From positions 1 through 38,843 of the forward strand of contig JALVNE010000137.1 in assembly GCA_027026755.1 (NCBI GenBank): 38,843 bases of DNA. Direction: 5' to 3'. The notes beneath the pieces were generated by a model. It made no database searches. It had not been told where the DNA came from and worked only from the letters and a program-made list of their open reading frames with translations. The position numbers and the translations under genes are program-made. The DNA is from Sedimenticola sp. GTDB taxonomy: Bacteria > Pseudomonadota > Gammaproteobacteria > Chromatiales > Chromatiaceae. Positions 16,148-25,342 of the stretch are shown one piece after another; the stretch's first letter is position 1, and each line of letters starts with the position of its first letter.

Positions 16148-16250
16148 TTGAGGATAATTTTGGTGCAATTTGGGTAGGCGGACTACCCAACAGGTTTTTG
16201 CCGTAGCCAAAGGGGGCAAAAGTCCGCTAAATATCCGTGATTATCCTCGA
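16148..16250. repeat. Nested inverted-repeat element, structured RNA or MITE-like
   Basis: A compact stretch of about 100 bp with four perfect complementary pairs. Outer arms: GAGGATAAT (16150-16158) and ATTATCCTC (16240-16248). Inside these: TTGGGTAG (16170-16177) with CTACCCAA (16183-16190); TTTTGCC (16196-16202) with GGCAAAA (16215-16221); and GCGGACT (16178-16184) with AGTCCGC (16221-16227). The last pair uses the loop of the first hairpin, so a pseudoknot or two exclusive folds are possible. It begins 17 bp past the thyA stop on the minus strand. I cannot match it to a known riboswitch or insertion sequence. Confidence 0.7.
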
Positions 16251-16266
16251 ATTGTACCGTTCTTCC

Positions 16267-17100
16267 TCAAACGGCAATGGGAGCCCGGATTCCGGGATGG
16301 CACTGGTAATCCTGGATGACAAAATCGTCATAGGAAAAATCATCCAGGTTTCGCACGTCCGGGTTCAGTTTCATGGCGGGGAGGGGGAAGGGCTCGCGGG
16401 ACAGCTGCAGATCCGCCTGTTCCAGGTGGTTGCTGTACAGGTGCGCATCCCCCAGGGTGTGAATGAAATCCCCGGGCTCCAGCCCGCAGACCTGGGCCAC
16501 CATCATGGTGAGCAGGGCATAGCTGGCGATGTTGAAAGGCACGCCCAGGAAGACATCGGCGCTGCGCTGGTAGAGTTGGCAGGACAGGCGGCCATCGCGC
16601 ACATAGAACTGGAAGAAGGCATGGCAGGGCGCCAGGGCCATCTTGCCCCGGGCCACATTCTCCTGGGGCGAGATGCTTTCATCGGGTAAATCGGCCGGAT
16701 TCCAGGCGGAAACGATGATGCGCCGGGAGTCCGGGGTGGTTTTGATCTGCTCCACGATCTGCCGGATCTGGTCGATGTGGGCGCCGTCCGGCGCTGGCCA
16801 GGAGCGCCACTGGTAGCCGTAGATGGGGCCCAGCTCGCCCTTCTCGTCCGCCCACTCGTCCCATATGCTCACGCCATTGTCGCGCAGGTAGGCAATATTG
16901 GTGTCGCCCCTGAGGAACCAGAGCAGCTCGTGGATGACGGACTTGAGATGAATCTTCTTGGTGGTGACCAGGGGAAAGCCCTGGCCCAGGTCGAAGCGCA
17001 TCTGGTGGCCGAACACCGAATAGGTTCCCGTGCCCGTGCGGTCGCCCTTGGGCGCACCCTCTGTGCGCACCCGCTGCAGCAGTTCCAGGTATTGTTTCAT
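16267..17100 (-). CDS. thyA: Thymidylate synthase
   Basis: Converts dUMP to dTMP using methylene-tetrahydrofolate and releases dihydrofolate. Start at 17100 ([20 protein letters not shown]), overlapping the lgt stop as ATGA; a longer open frame reading back into lgt is spurious. 277 residues. [18 protein letters not shown] is the N-terminal signature, [15 protein letters not shown] supplies the phosphate-binding arginines, and [11 protein letters not shown] carries the catalytic Cys (residue 159). [20 protein letters not shown] and [10 protein letters not shown] follow. It is about 13 residues longer than the E. coli protein because of an insertion (about residues 138-151) before the catalytic Cys. 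Coupled to lgt, as in many gammaproteobacteria. Confidence 0.97.
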   Translation of the reverse strand: MKQYLELLQRVRTEGAPKGDRTGTGTYSVFGHQMRFDLGQGFPLVTTKKIHLKSVIHELLWFLRGDTNIAYLRDNGVSIWDEWADEKGELGPIYGYQWRSWPAPDGAHIDQIRQIVEQIKTTPDSRRIIVSAWNPADLPDESISPQENVARGKMALAPCHAFFQFYVRDGRLSCQLYQRSADVFLGVPFNIASYALLTMMVAQVCGLEPGDFIHTLGDAHLYSNHLEQADLQLSREPFPLPAMKLNPDVRNLDDFSYDDFVIQDYQCHPGIRAPIAV

Positions 17101-17933
17101 CTGTGCGCCGCCTTTCGGTAAGCCACCAGCATCAGCACCACTCCCGCGATAATCATGGGCAATGATAACAACTGCCCCATGGTGAACCAACCACCCGCCA
17201 GATAGCCCAACTGCACATCCGGCATGCGAACGAACTCGATGAGGAAGCGAAAGATGCCATAGCCGATGAGAAACAGGGCGGATACGGCCATGGGCGGCCG
17301 GGGCCGGCTTGAAAACCACCACAGCAGCACGAACAGCAGCAGCCCTTCCCCCAGGGCCTCGTAGAGCTGGTTGGGATGCAGGGGCGGGGTCCATTCCGTG
17401 CCCGGCGGCAGGCCCAGCTTGTCCCGGCACAGGCTGACGAATTCATCGCAGCGCAGCCGCATGGCCCAGGGCAGGTCCGTGGGCTTGCCCCAGAGTTCAC
17501 CATTGATGAAATTGCCGATACGCCCGGTGAACAGGCCGATGGGAATGTAAGGGGCAATGAAATCCGTGAGCTGGAAAAAGCCCTTGTCATGCTTGCGCTT
17601 GTACAGCCACATGGCCGCCAGCACCCCCAGGAAGCCCCCATGGAAAGACATGCCGCCTTCCCAGACGCGGAAGATGCGCGCCGGATCCGCCAGCCAGTCG
17701 TTGAAGCCGTAGAACAGGATATAGCCCAGGCGCCCTCCGAGCACCACGCCGATGGCGCAATAGAACAGCAAGTCATCTACCTCCTGGGCCGTCCAGCCGC
17801 TATTGCCCTTGGCCACCCGCCACCGCGCCAGGGCCCAGCCGCCCAGCATGCCCACCAGATACATGAGTCCGTACCAGTGCACTTTCAAAGGCCCCAGGGA
17901 CAGGGCGACGGGATCGATATCGGGATAAATCAT
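17097..17933 (-). CDS. lgt: Prolipoprotein diacylglyceryl transferase
   Basis: Inner-membrane enzyme that transfers diacylglycerol from phosphatidylglycerol to the lipobox cysteine of prolipoproteins, the first step of lipoprotein maturation. 278 residues with seven membrane helices. [11 protein letters not shown] contains the essential His, and [18 protein letters not shown] is the Lgt signature with its essential Arg. [12 protein letters not shown] is the third conserved block. The start ATG shares one base with the rlmI stop (TGATG), and the stop overlaps thyA by 4 bp. Confidence 0.97.
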   Translation of the reverse strand: MIYPDIDPVALSLGPLKVHWYGLMYLVGMLGGWALARWRVAKGNSGWTAQEVDDLLFYCAIGVVLGGRLGYILFYGFNDWLADPARIFRVWEGGMSFHGGFLGVLAAMWLYKRKHDKGFFQLTDFIAPYIPIGLFTGRIGNFINGELWGKPTDLPWAMRLRCDEFVSLCRDKLGLPPGTEWTPPLHPNQLYEALGEGLLLFVLLWWFSSRPRPPMAVSALFLIGYGIFRFLIEFVRMPDVQLGYLAGGWFTMGQLLSLPMIIAGVVLMLVAYRKAAHR

Positions 17934-19129
17934 CAGAGAGACGGCAGCACGCGCAGGTAGAAGGTTTTGAGATAGGCGGTTTCGGGAATGGCGGGATGCA
18001 CCGGATGATCCGGCCCCTGCTGGCCCCGCTCCACCAGCTGCAGGAAGCGGTCCCGGTGACGGGAGGCCTGCTGCAGGGTGGTAAGGAGACGTTCGGCGTC
18101 CATGTGATAGGAACAGGAAGAACTGACCAGCAGGCCGTCCTTGCCCAGCACGCTCATGGCCGCCTCGTTGATGCGCCGGTAGGCGAGGGTGCCTTCCTTG
18201 ATGTCCTTTTTGCGCTTGATGAAAGCAGGGGGGTCCACCAGCACGATGTCGTAACGCTCGCCCTGGTGGCGCAGGACCTTGAGGGCGTGAAAGGCGTCTT
18301 CCCGCAGAGTGCCCACCCGATCCTCCACCCCGTTGAGAGCCGCATTGGACTCAACCAACTCCAGGGCGCCGGCGGAACTGTCCACGCAGGTGACGGAGGC
18401 TGCTCCGGCCCTGGCCGCGCGCACGCCCCAGGCCCCGGCATAGCTGAACAGGTCCAGCACCCGCTTGCCCTCCACCCATGGCAGCAGCCGTTCCCGGTTG
18501 GCCGCCTGGTCATAGAACCAGCCGGTTTTCTGACCTTCGAACAGGGAGGTTTCGAATGCGCAGTCACCTTCCTGCAAGCGCACCCTGTCCGGTATCTCGC
18601 CGCTGACGACCTCCACATACCGCGCCAGCCCTTCCAGCTCCCGCACGCGGGTATCGTTGCGCAGCAGTATGCCCCTGGGGCGCAACACTTTGTTCAGGGC
18701 GCCGATGATGGCCTCTTTCTGTACTTCCATGCCCGCGGTCGTAATCTGCGCCACCAGGTGGTCGCCAAAACGGTCCACCACCAGGCCTGGCACGCCGTCG
18801 GATTCACCGAACAGCAGGCGGTAACAGGGTTTTTCATAGATGCGCTGGCGCAGGCCCAGGGCCACCTTGATGCGATGCACCAGCAGGGACTGGTCCGGCA
18901 GGCGTTCCTGCCGGCGGCTGACGATACGGGCGCAGATGAGGGAATTGGGATTCACATAGCCCCAGGCCAGCCACTTTTCCTCGTGATTCATCAGGGCCAC
19001 GGCCTCGCCGGGCTGGAAATCCTTCAGGGGCGAGCGGCGGCTGTCCACCTCGTTGCTGTACACCCACAGGTGTCCGGCGCGCAGGCGGCGTTCCTGGCCT
19101 TTCTTGAGGAAGAGTACGGGGATTTCCAT
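17933..19129 (-). CDS. rlmI: 23S rRNA (cytosine-C5) methyltransferase RlmI-like
   Basis: 398 residues, matching RlmI (396 in E. coli). The N-terminal PUA-like RNA-binding domain (RRLRAGHLWVYSNEV, LAWGYVNPNSLICARIVSR) is followed by a linker domain and then the SAM-binding fold with VLDLFSYAGAWGVRAARAGA. DIVLVDPPAFI and the SSSCSYHM block, which holds the likely catalytic cysteine, complete it. Expected product is m5C in 23S rRNA; the exact target is inferred from similarity. It is the first gene of the rlmI-lgt-thyA unit and faces away from rlmG across a 118-bp gap. Confidence 0.93.
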   Translation of the reverse strand: MEIPVLFLKKGQERRLRAGHLWVYSNEVDSRRSPLKDFQPGEAVALMNHEEKWLAWGYVNPNSLICARIVSRRQERLPDQSLLVHRIKVALGLRQRIYEKPCYRLLFGESDGVPGLVVDRFGDHLVAQITTAGMEVQKEAIIGALNKVLRPRGILLRNDTRVRELEGLARYVEVVSGEIPDRVRLQEGDCAFETSLFEGQKTGWFYDQAANRERLLPWVEGKRVLDLFSYAGAWGVRAARAGAASVTCVDSSAGALELVESNAALNGVEDRVGTLREDAFHALKVLRHQGERYDIVLVDPPAFIKRKKDIKEGTLAYRRINEAAMSVLGKDGLLVSSSCSYHMDAERLLTTLQQASRHRDRFLQLVERGQQGPDHPVHPAIPETAYLKTFYLRVLPSL

Positions 19130-19247
19130 GGGGCGCTATTGTGCCCAAAAAGCCGGGCCATTGATAGGCAACAGCTTATCGATCACGGATAATCAGCCTC
19201 GTGAACAAGCATTTCGTCCTCATCATCGTCGGCGCCGGGTGGCGGGC

Positions 19248-20408
19248 ATGACGGAAAATCATTTTCATACCCCTTTTGGCGACTACCGCCTGCAGCGTCT
19301 GCCCGCCCGGCGCCGCGAGCCCTTGCGGGCCTGGGATGCCGCCGATGAATACCTGCTGCGCCAGCTGGCCGCGCAAGGCGGACCAGCCGCGGACAGCCGC
19401 ATCCTGATCCTGAACGACAGCTTTGGCGCGCTGGCCACGGCCCTGCACGCCTTCCCTCTGTGGGCGGCATCGGACTCCGTGCTGGGCCAGGAAGCCACCC
19501 GCCTCAACTACCGGGCCAACGGCCTTGCCGCCGACAAGCTGCGCCTGCTCACCAGCCTGGAGATGCCCCGGGAAAGCCCCGGGCTGGTCATCATCAGGGC
19601 GCCCAAGACCCTGGCGCTGCTGGAATACCAGCTCCATCGCCTGCGCCCCCTGCTCAGCCCGGCCACCCGAATCCTGGTGGCTGGCATGATGAAGGCCCTG
19701 CCCGCAGCGGTGTGGAAACTGCTGGAATCCCTGCTGGGGCCGGTACAGACCTTTCCCGGGCGGAAGAAGGCCAAGCTCATGGAAGTCCGCTTCGCCCCTG
19801 GCCTGGTGACACCCCCCAATCCCTATCCCGGCAGCTACCGGCTGGAGAACACGCCCTATCGCATCATCAACCACGCCAACGTGTTTTCCCGGGAGAAGCT
19901 GGACATTGGCACCCGTTTCTTCCTCCAGCATCTGCCCAAGAGACAGGGTGAGGAAAGGGTCCTGGATCTTGGCTGCGGCAACGGCGTGCTGGCCCTGATG
20001 ACCCTGCACCACAACCCTGAAGCCCGGGTGTACTGCGTGGATGAATCTCACATGGCCGTGGCTTCCGCCCGGGCCACGCTGGAAGCGGCCTTCGGGCCGG
20101 AGCATGGGGCGGAATTTCACGCGGCCTGGAACCTGGCCTCCTTTTCCTCCGGCAGCATGGACCGGGTGCTGTGCAACCCGCCATTCCACCAGCAACAGGT
20201 GGTGGGGGATCATATCGCCAGAAACATGTTCCGGGACGCCAGACGGGTATTGCGGGAAGGCGGCGAGCTATGGGTGGTGGGCAACCGCCACCTGGGGTAT
20301 CACAAAACCCTGAAGCGGCTGTTCGGCAATGCGGAACTGATTGCCTCCAATCCCAAATTCGTGGTGCTGCGTGCGGTCCGCCTGTCGGGCGCCAAAGGAT
20401 CGCGCTAG
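19248..20408 (+). CDS. rlmG: 23S rRNA (guanine-N2) methyltransferase RlmG-like
   Basis: The open frame extends back to 19053, but that part overlaps rlmI and is unlike the family. The ATG at 19248 (MTENHFHTPFGDYRLQRLPA), after a GGGTGGCGGG purine run, is the likely start; 386 residues versus 378 in E. coli. It has the duplicated Rossmann layout: a degenerate N-terminal domain, then NVFSREKLDIGTRFFLQHLP, EERVLDLGCGNGVLALM (SAM site), VYCVDESHMAV and the catalytic DRVLCNPPFHQQQVVGD. This is the RsmC/RlmG family; RlmG is favoured over RsmC by the NPPFHQ block and length. It converges on the next gene. Confidence 0.9.
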   Translation: MTENHFHTPFGDYRLQRLPARRREPLRAWDAADEYLLRQLAAQGGPAADSRILILNDSFGALATALHAFPLWAASDSVLGQEATRLNYRANGLAADKLRLLTSLEMPRESPGLVIIRAPKTLALLEYQLHRLRPLLSPATRILVAGMMKALPAAVWKLLESLLGPVQTFPGRKKAKLMEVRFAPGLVTPPNPYPGSYRLENTPYRIINHANVFSREKLDIGTRFFLQHLPKRQGEERVLDLGCGNGVLALMTLHHNPEARVYCVDESHMAVASARATLEAAFGPEHGAEFHAAWNLASFSSGSMDRVLCNPPFHQQQVVGDHIARNMFRDARRVLREGGELWVVGNRHLGYHKTLKRLFGNAELIASNPKFVVLRAVRLSGAKGSR

Positions 20409-20420
20409 GCTGATAAGCCG

Positions 20421-21071
20421 CTACCAGGGCATGAAGGAGTTCATGACGCGCATGGGCTTGTTCATCTGGCGCATGTCGCGGCCCATGAGGCCGGTGTTGA
20501 TGGTCATCACCCGTATATCGTTTTTCATGGCGCCAATATCGTCAGTAACCGTCTGAATGGAAGCATCCATGCTTTCGATTTTCTCCGCCATGTGGCCGGT
20601 ATCGCCCCGCATCTGGGCAATGTCCCCGGTGAGCATGTCCATGCTGTCGTTGACCTTGTTGAAGGACAGGGCGATTTCCCCCATGGTTCCGTTCATACTG
20701 GCGATGTTTTCATCCATGTTCTGAACATTCTTCACCAGCAGATTGATCTGTTCCGTCATGATGGCGATATTGCCGGACAGCTGGGAGATATTCCGCGACA
20801 TCTGCGCCATGTTGGATTCCATGGCCGGATCGAAGGACTGGGACATGGAATGCATGTCCTTGGTGACGTGATAGATGAGATAGAAACCCGACAGGCCCAG
20901 CAAGCCCAGGATGATCATGGCTGGATAGATCATGCGCTCCCAGCGGCGCACGCTCTGGTCGAAGGAGCGGAAAAAACGGGTGAGAGAGATCTCCAGCTTG
21001 ACCATCGCCTTCTGTTCCGGCGAAAGGTTCTTGTAGTCTGGCGCAAAAGTGCGGGGGTCTTTTTCGAACAT
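20421..21071 (-). CDS. Met-rich membrane-anchored coiled-coil protein, unknown function
   Basis: 216 residues with a single hydrophobic helix near residues 47-68 (MIYPAMIILGLLGLSGFYLI). A basic N-terminal cytoplasmic stretch precedes it and a long helical tail of about 145 residues follows. The tail shows methionines and hydrophobics at helical spacing (NISQLSGNIAIMTEQINLLV, SMDASIQTVTDDIGAMKNDI), and 26 of 216 residues are Met, which is exceptional. The layout resembles an MCP-like or stalk coiled coil, but no signalling tip or HAMP is visible. I do not recognise the family. It stands alone between rlmG (convergent) and the REP-like repeat. Confidence 0.8.
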   Translation of the reverse strand: MFEKDPRTFAPDYKNLSPEQKAMVKLEISLTRFFRSFDQSVRRWERMIYPAMIILGLLGLSGFYLIYHVTKDMHSMSQSFDPAMESNMAQMSRNISQLSGNIAIMTEQINLLVKNVQNMDENIASMNGTMGEIALSFNKVNDSMDMLTGDIAQMRGDTGHMAEKIESMDASIQTVTDDIGAMKNDIRVMTINTGLMGRDMRQMNKPMRVMNSFMPW

Positions 21072-21167
21072 ACGGCCTGCCTGTTACTGCAAGGCCGGGA
21101 AATTCCGGCCATTAAAACATCTTAGGGTATTCCCGGCAGACTGCCGATGACCTTGGTCAATTAACCG

Positions 21168-21234
21168 GTAGGTCGGGCTTCAGCCCGACAAGACTCCGTA
21201 GTTGGCACTGTTGTCGGGCTGAAGCCCGACCTAC
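21168..21234. repeat. REP/BIME-like double palindrome
   Basis: Two 24-bp arms (21168-21191 and 21211-21234) are perfect inverted copies separated by 19 bp, and each arm is itself palindromic around GTCGGGCTTCAGCCCGAC. The right arm runs 4 bp into the 3' end of the downstream minus-strand gene. This GTCGGGCT..AGCCCGAC motif is common between genes in gammaproteobacteria. It could also act as a bidirectional stop for transcripts. Confidence 0.85.
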
Positions 21235-24200
21235 AGCAACACCTTCTCCACCCCATGCCCTTTTATCTTGTCGATGAAGGCCTGCTGCCAAGCGGAGCCC
21301 AGGCGCTGGCTGGCGATTTCCACCACGATATAGTCGGTCTTGAGGCCGGTTTCGGCTTCATATTTGAGCAGCCCCTGCTGGCAGGCAGGACAGCTGGTGA
21401 GGATGCGCTTCTCGCCATCCCCCAGGGCGGCCAGATTCTGGCGCAAATCCTCGGCCTTGCGGTAGCGCAGCTGGCTGGCGATGTCCGGCCGGCTGGTGCC
21501 CAGGGTGCCAGATTCGCCACAGCAGCGGTCGGTGAGACGCACTTCCTTGCCCATGAGGCGTGTAGCCACCTCCAGGGGGGCATGAGTCTTCATGGGGCTG
21601 TGACAGGGATCGTGGAACAGGTAGTCCCTGTCCTGACGGCCGTCCAGGGTGACGCCTTTCTCCAGCAGCCATTCATGGATGTCCAGCAAGCGGCAGCCCG
21701 GGAAGATGCGCTGGAATTCGTACTTGAGCAGCTGGTCCATGCAGGTGCCGCAGGAGACGATGACGGTCTTGATGTCCAGATAGTTGAGAGTGTTGGCCAC
21801 CCGGTGGAACAGCACCCGGTTCTCCGTGGTGATGCGCCGTCCGGTGTCCTCATCGCCATTGGCGCTCTGGGGATAGCCGCAGCACAGATAGCCCGGCGGC
21901 AGCACCACCTCGGCGCCGGTTTCGTAGAGCATGGCGATGGTGGCCAGGCCGATATCGGAGAACAGGCGCTCGGAGCCGCAGCCGGGGAAGTAGAACACGG
22001 ACTCGGCTTCCTCGCTGGGCAGGTCCGGGCGGCGGATAATGGGCACCTGGCTCTTGTCTTCCAGGCCCAGGGCGGCGCGGTAGGAGAGGGTAGGCAGCTT
22101 CACCTCGATGGGCCGGCGCACCAATTCCACCACCAGGGGCTTCACCCCGGGGTTGCCCGTGGTGTTGGCTGGCGGCTGGCGGCTGTCGCCCAGCAAGCCC
22201 AGGCCCTTGAACAGCCTGTGCCCCAGGCTGATGCCCTTGAAGCCCCAATCCGCCAGAGCCTTGCGCAGCAGGCGGATGGCCCGGGGGCTGGTGGTGTTGA
22301 GAAACTTCATGGCCGCCCAGCCGCCGGGGCTGAAGCGTTTCTGGCCCCGGTCCACCAGGATGCGGCGCATGCGCACGGTGACGTCGCCGAAGTCGATGTT
22401 CACCGGGCAGGGATTCAGGCATTTGTGGCACACGGTGCAGTGGTCGGCCACGTCGTTCATCTCGTCGAAATGGCGCAGGGACAGGCCCCGGCGGGTCTGC
22501 TCCTCGTAGAGGAAGGCTTCGATCATCAGCCCCGTGGCCAGTATCTTGTTGCGCGGCGAGTAGAGCAGATTGGCCCGGGGGATATGGGTCTGGCATACGG
22601 GCTTGCACTTGCCGCAGCGCAAGCAGTGCTTGACGTCGTCGTTGAGCAGGCCCAGCTCACTCTCCTCCAGGATGATGGCTTCCTGCTGCAGCAGGCGCAG
22701 GGAAGGGGTGTAGGCCCCTTCCAGGCCGGAGCCGGGCAGCAGCTTGCCGGGATTGAAATGGCCCGCCGGGTCCACCTGCTCCTTGTAGGCGGCGAAATCC
22801 CGCAGCTTGTCGTCTTCCAGATACTGGATCTTGGTCAGGCCGATGCCGTGCTCGCCGGAGATGACCCCGTCCAGGGAGCGCGCCAGTTCCATGATGCGGT
22901 CCACCACCCGCTCCGCCTCGTGGAGCATGGCGTAGTTGTGGGAATGCACGGGGATGTTGGTATGCACATTGCCGTCCCCGGCGTGCATGTGCAGGGCCAC
23001 GAACAGGCGGCCGTCGCGGATGCGGCGGTGAATGGTGTCCAGCTCCTTGCGCAGGGGCTTGAAATCCTGGCCGGCGAAGATGTCCTTGAGGCGCTGCTCC
23101 ACTTCCCGCCGGTAGGACTGGCGCAGATCCCGCCGCAGCATGAGATCCAGCAGGCTGTCGCCGGGCCGCAGGGCGGCGAGGGCGGTTTCGTCCAGCAGTT
23201 CCCGGTGAGCCTCGGCAGCTTCATTCAGATGCGCCAGCACCTGCTGCCAGCGCTGGCGGGCCTGCTCCACCAGGGCGCGGGCGGCGGCCTGCTTGTCCGC
23301 CATGATGCGCCGGTTTTCCTCGGAATCGGCGAAATCCACCACGCAGCGGCACAGGCGGCCCAGGTCGGAATCCAGGAATTCCAGTACGCCGTCCATGATG
23401 GCCAGCTTGTTGGCGATGGACTGCTCGATATTGATGGCCTCTATGCCCCGGCTGTATTCCGCCAGGCGCTCCAGGGGGATGACCACGTCCTCGTTGATCT
23501 TGAAGGCGTTGGTGTGGGCGGAAATGGCGGCGGTGCGCGCCCGGTCCAGCCAGAACTGGCGGCGGGCCTCGGGGCTGGCGGCGATGAAGCCTTCCCCGTC
23601 CCGGGCCCGGGCCAGGCTCACCACCTGCCCGGCGGCCTGTTCCAGCAGCGGCTCATCGTCGCCGATGAGATCGGCAATGAGCACCATCTTGGGCCTTTCC
23701 CGCCGGGACGCCTTGGTGGTGTATTTCACCGCGCGGATGTAGCGCTCGTCCAGGTGCTCCAGGCCCAGCATGCGCACGCCGTCCTGCCCCTGGATGTAGT
23801 CGCGCAGCTCCACGATGGCGGGCACGGCGCGGCTGATGTCCGGGCCGAAGAATTCCAGGCAGACGGTGCGCACATGGGCCGGCATGCGGTGCAGGATGAA
23901 GCGCGCCGAGGTGATGAGGCCGTCGCAGCCTTCCTTCTGCACCCCGGGCAGGCCGGCCAGGAACTTGTCCGTGACATCCTTGCCCAGGCCGGTCTTGCGA
24001 AAGCGGCGGCCGGGAATCTCCAGCAGCTCATCGGGCTTCAGCCCGGTCCGGCCGTCGGGGTGGAAATGGCGGATGCGGAAACGCACGGTTTCCTGCTCAT
24101 GGATCTTGCCCAGGTTGTGATCCAGGCGCTCCACCTCCAGCCAGTTGCCTTCCGGGGTGACCATGCGCCAGGAGGCCAGGTTGTCCAGGGTGGTGCCCCA

Positions 24201-25061
24201 GAGCACGGCCTTCTTGCCCCCGGCGTTCATGGCGATATTGCCGCCGATGGTGGATGCGTCCTGTGACGTGGGATCCACGGCAAAGGCCAGGCCCGCTGCC
24301 TCGGCGGCCTCTGACACCCGGCGGGTGACCACCCCGGCGCCTGTGCGGATGGTCGGCACCTTGCCCTCCACGCCGGGCAGTTCTATTTCTTCCACAGCGG
24401 ACAGGTCTTCCAGCTTTTCCGTGTTGATTACCGCGCAATGGGCGTCCAGGGGCACGGCGGAGCCCGTGTAGCCCGTGCCGCCGCCCCGGGGAATCAGGCT
24501 CAGGCCCGCTTCGATGCAGGCGCGCACGATGGGGGCGACTTCTTCCTCCCGGTCGGGAGAGATGACCACGAAGGGCAGCTCCACCCGCCAGTCCGTGGCG
24601 TCCGTGGCATGGGACACCCGGGCCAGGCCGGAGAAATCCACGTTGTCCGCCCGGGTGATGCCTTCCAGGGCCTTGCGCACCTTTTGGCGCAGGCGGATGT
24701 TGGCGGCAAAGCAGTTGGCGAAGCGATCCACGGCCTCCCGCGCCGCTTCCAGCAGGCGGGCGGCCTTTTCGTTGTCGTTGAGGCGGCCCTCGAACTGGTC
24801 CAGGCGGTGATTCAGGGCGTGAATGAGCGCATTGCGGCGCTCGGTGTTCTGCTGCAGGTCGTCCTGCAAATAGGGGTTGCGCGCCACCACCCACATATCC
24901 CCCAGCACCTCGAACAGCATGCGCGCGGAACGCCCGGTACGGCGGCTGCCCCGCAGTTCCTCGATGAGCCGCCAGTTCTCCTCTCCCAGGAAGCGGATGA
25001 TGATTTCCCGGTCGGAATAGGAGGTGTAGTTGTAGGGGATTTCGCGGATGCGCTGGCTCAT
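21231..25061 (-). CDS. Giant DUF3683 / FAD-linked oxidase / Fe-S oxidoreductase
   Basis: Start at the ATG at 25061 ([20 protein letters not shown]), the known N-terminus of the DUF3683 family; 1276 residues. Order of domains: DUF3683 (about 1-130); FAD-binding type 4 domain ([13 protein letters not shown] near residue 210, [17 protein letters not shown]); FAD-oxidase C domain ([15 protein letters not shown] metal histidines, [11 protein letters not shown]); 4Fe-4S ferredoxin motifs [11 protein letters not shown] and [12 protein letters not shown]; and two CCG cysteine-rich modules ([25 protein letters not shown]). It resembles a fusion of D-lactate/D-2-hydroxyglutarate dehydrogenase (YdiJ, GlcD-type) with GlcF-type electron-transfer parts. 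It probably oxidises a 2-hydroxyacid and passes electrons to the quinone pool; the substrate is unknown. The hydroxyacid dehydrogenase gene nearby may be functionally related. Confidence 0.92.
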   Translation of the reverse strand: MSQRIREIPYNYTSYSDREIIIRFLGEENWRLIEELRGSRRTGRSARMLFEVLGDMWVVARNPYLQDDLQQNTERRNALIHALNHRLDQFEGRLNDNEKAARLLEAAREAVDRFANCFAANIRLRQKVRKALEGITRADNVDFSGLARVSHATDATDWRVELPFVVISPDREEEVAPIVRACIEAGLSLIPRGGGTGYTGSAVPLDAHCAVINTEKLEDLSAVEEIELPGVEGKVPTIRTGAGVVTRRVSEAAEAAGLAFAVDPTSQDASTIGGNIAMNAGGKKAVLWGTTLDNLASWRMVTPEGNWLEVERLDHNLGKIHEQETVRFRIRHFHPDGRTGLKPDELLEIPGRRFRKTGLGKDVTDKFLAGLPGVQKEGCDGLITSARFILHRMPAHVRTVCLEFFGPDISRAVPAIVELRDYIQGQDGVRMLGLEHLDERYIRAVKYTTKASRRERPKMVLIADLIGDDEPLLEQAAGQVVSLARARDGEGFIAASPEARRQFWLDRARTAAISAHTNAFKINEDVVIPLERLAEYSRGIEAINIEQSIANKLAIMDGVLEFLDSDLGRLCRCVVDFADSEENRRIMADKQAAARALVEQARQRWQQVLAHLNEAAEAHRELLDETALAALRPGDSLLDLMLRRDLRQSYRREVEQRLKDIFAGQDFKPLRKELDTIHRRIRDGRLFVALHMHAGDGNVHTNIPVHSHNYAMLHEAERVVDRIMELARSLDGVISGEHGIGLTKIQYLEDDKLRDFAAYKEQVDPAGHFNPGKLLPGSGLEGAYTPSLRLLQQEAIILEESELGLLNDDVKHCLRCGKCKPVCQTHIPRANLLYSPRNKILATGLMIEAFLYEEQTRRGLSLRHFDEMNDVADHCTVCHKCLNPCPVNIDFGDVTVRMRRILVDRGQKRFSPGGWAAMKFLNTTSPRAIRLLRKALADWGFKGISLGHRLFKGLGLLGDSRQPPANTTGNPGVKPLVVELVRRPIEVKLPTLSYRAALGLEDKSQVPIIRRPDLPSEEAESVFYFPGCGSERLFSDIGLATIAMLYETGAEVVLPPGYLCCGYPQSANGDEDTGRRITTENRVLFHRVANTLNYLDIKTVIVSCGTCMDQLLKYEFQRIFPGCRLLDIHEWLLEKGVTLDGRQDRDYLFHDPCHSPMKTHAPLEVATRLMGKEVRLTDRCCGESGTLGTSRPDIASQLRYRKAEDLRQNLAALGDGEKRILTSCPACQQGLLKYEAETGLKTDYIVVEIASQRLGSAWQQAFIDKIKGHGVEKVLL

Positions 25062-25134
25062 GGCCGTGACAGATTGAGGCAAAGGGGCATTATACACCCC
25101 CGGGACTGGCGACAAGCCCGGGCAGCCCCACCGT

Positions 25135-25174
25135 CAGGAACATAAAGAATGCCATGAAAGCCGCCTTCCTCGAC
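25135..25174 (+). pseudogene. Relic of a D-2-hydroxyacid dehydrogenase gene start
   Basis: 40 bp here match the intact gene's leader and first seven codons at 28505-28544 at 33 of 40 positions. Both share CAGGAA, the same distance to the ATG, and the codons for MKA(A/V)FLD, with silent changes in the Phe codon. After the seventh codon the similarity stops (ILLES here, YASID in the intact gene). It reads away from the DUF3683 gene just as the intact copy would have before the lipoprotein gene was placed between them. Confidence 0.6.
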
Positions 25175-25288
25175 ATCCTGCTGGAGTCGTATTGCGCCCT
25201 ACAGGCTGGAGCTTCGGGACGGGACAGGCCAGGCGATTCGGGAAGAGTCGGCGTTCAGATGTGGATTCGCGATGGAATCAATAGCCTG

Positions 25289-25314
25289 AAAATGGCGGGA
25301 CATCCTTGTCCCGC
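25289..25314 (-). terminator. Likely intrinsic terminator of the SLH lipoprotein gene
   Basis: On the minus strand, an 8-bp perfect stem GCGGGACA / TGTCCCGC (arms 25307-25314 and 25295-25302) with a 4-nt loop, followed by CATTTTC. It begins 29 nt after the lipoprotein gene's stop. The T-run is short, so efficiency may be moderate. Confidence 0.55.
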
Positions 25315-25342
25315 ACCGGCAGATCGAATTTTTCGAGCTGCC

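Noticed and set aside
16267..17430. 387-aa open frame combining part of lgt with thyA
   Set aside because: Its first about 110 residues are an out-of-frame reading of lgt. The ATG at 17100, overlapping the lgt stop, gives a standard ThyA.
19161..19193. Candidate promoter TTGATA ... GATAAT for rlmG
   Set aside because: The spacer would be 21 bp, outside the normal range, and no better pair was found.
19053..20408. Extended start for rlmG at 19053
   Set aside because: The extra 65 residues overlap the rlmI start on the other strand and are arginine-rich without similarity; the ATG at 19248 follows a purine-rich ribosome site.
21255..24266. Open frame of 1003 codons on the plus strand opposite the DUF3683 gene
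   Set aside because: It is the antisense of a high-GC gene with all family motifs on the minus strand; its composition (Ala/Gly/Gln/His-rich without domains) is that of a shadow frame.
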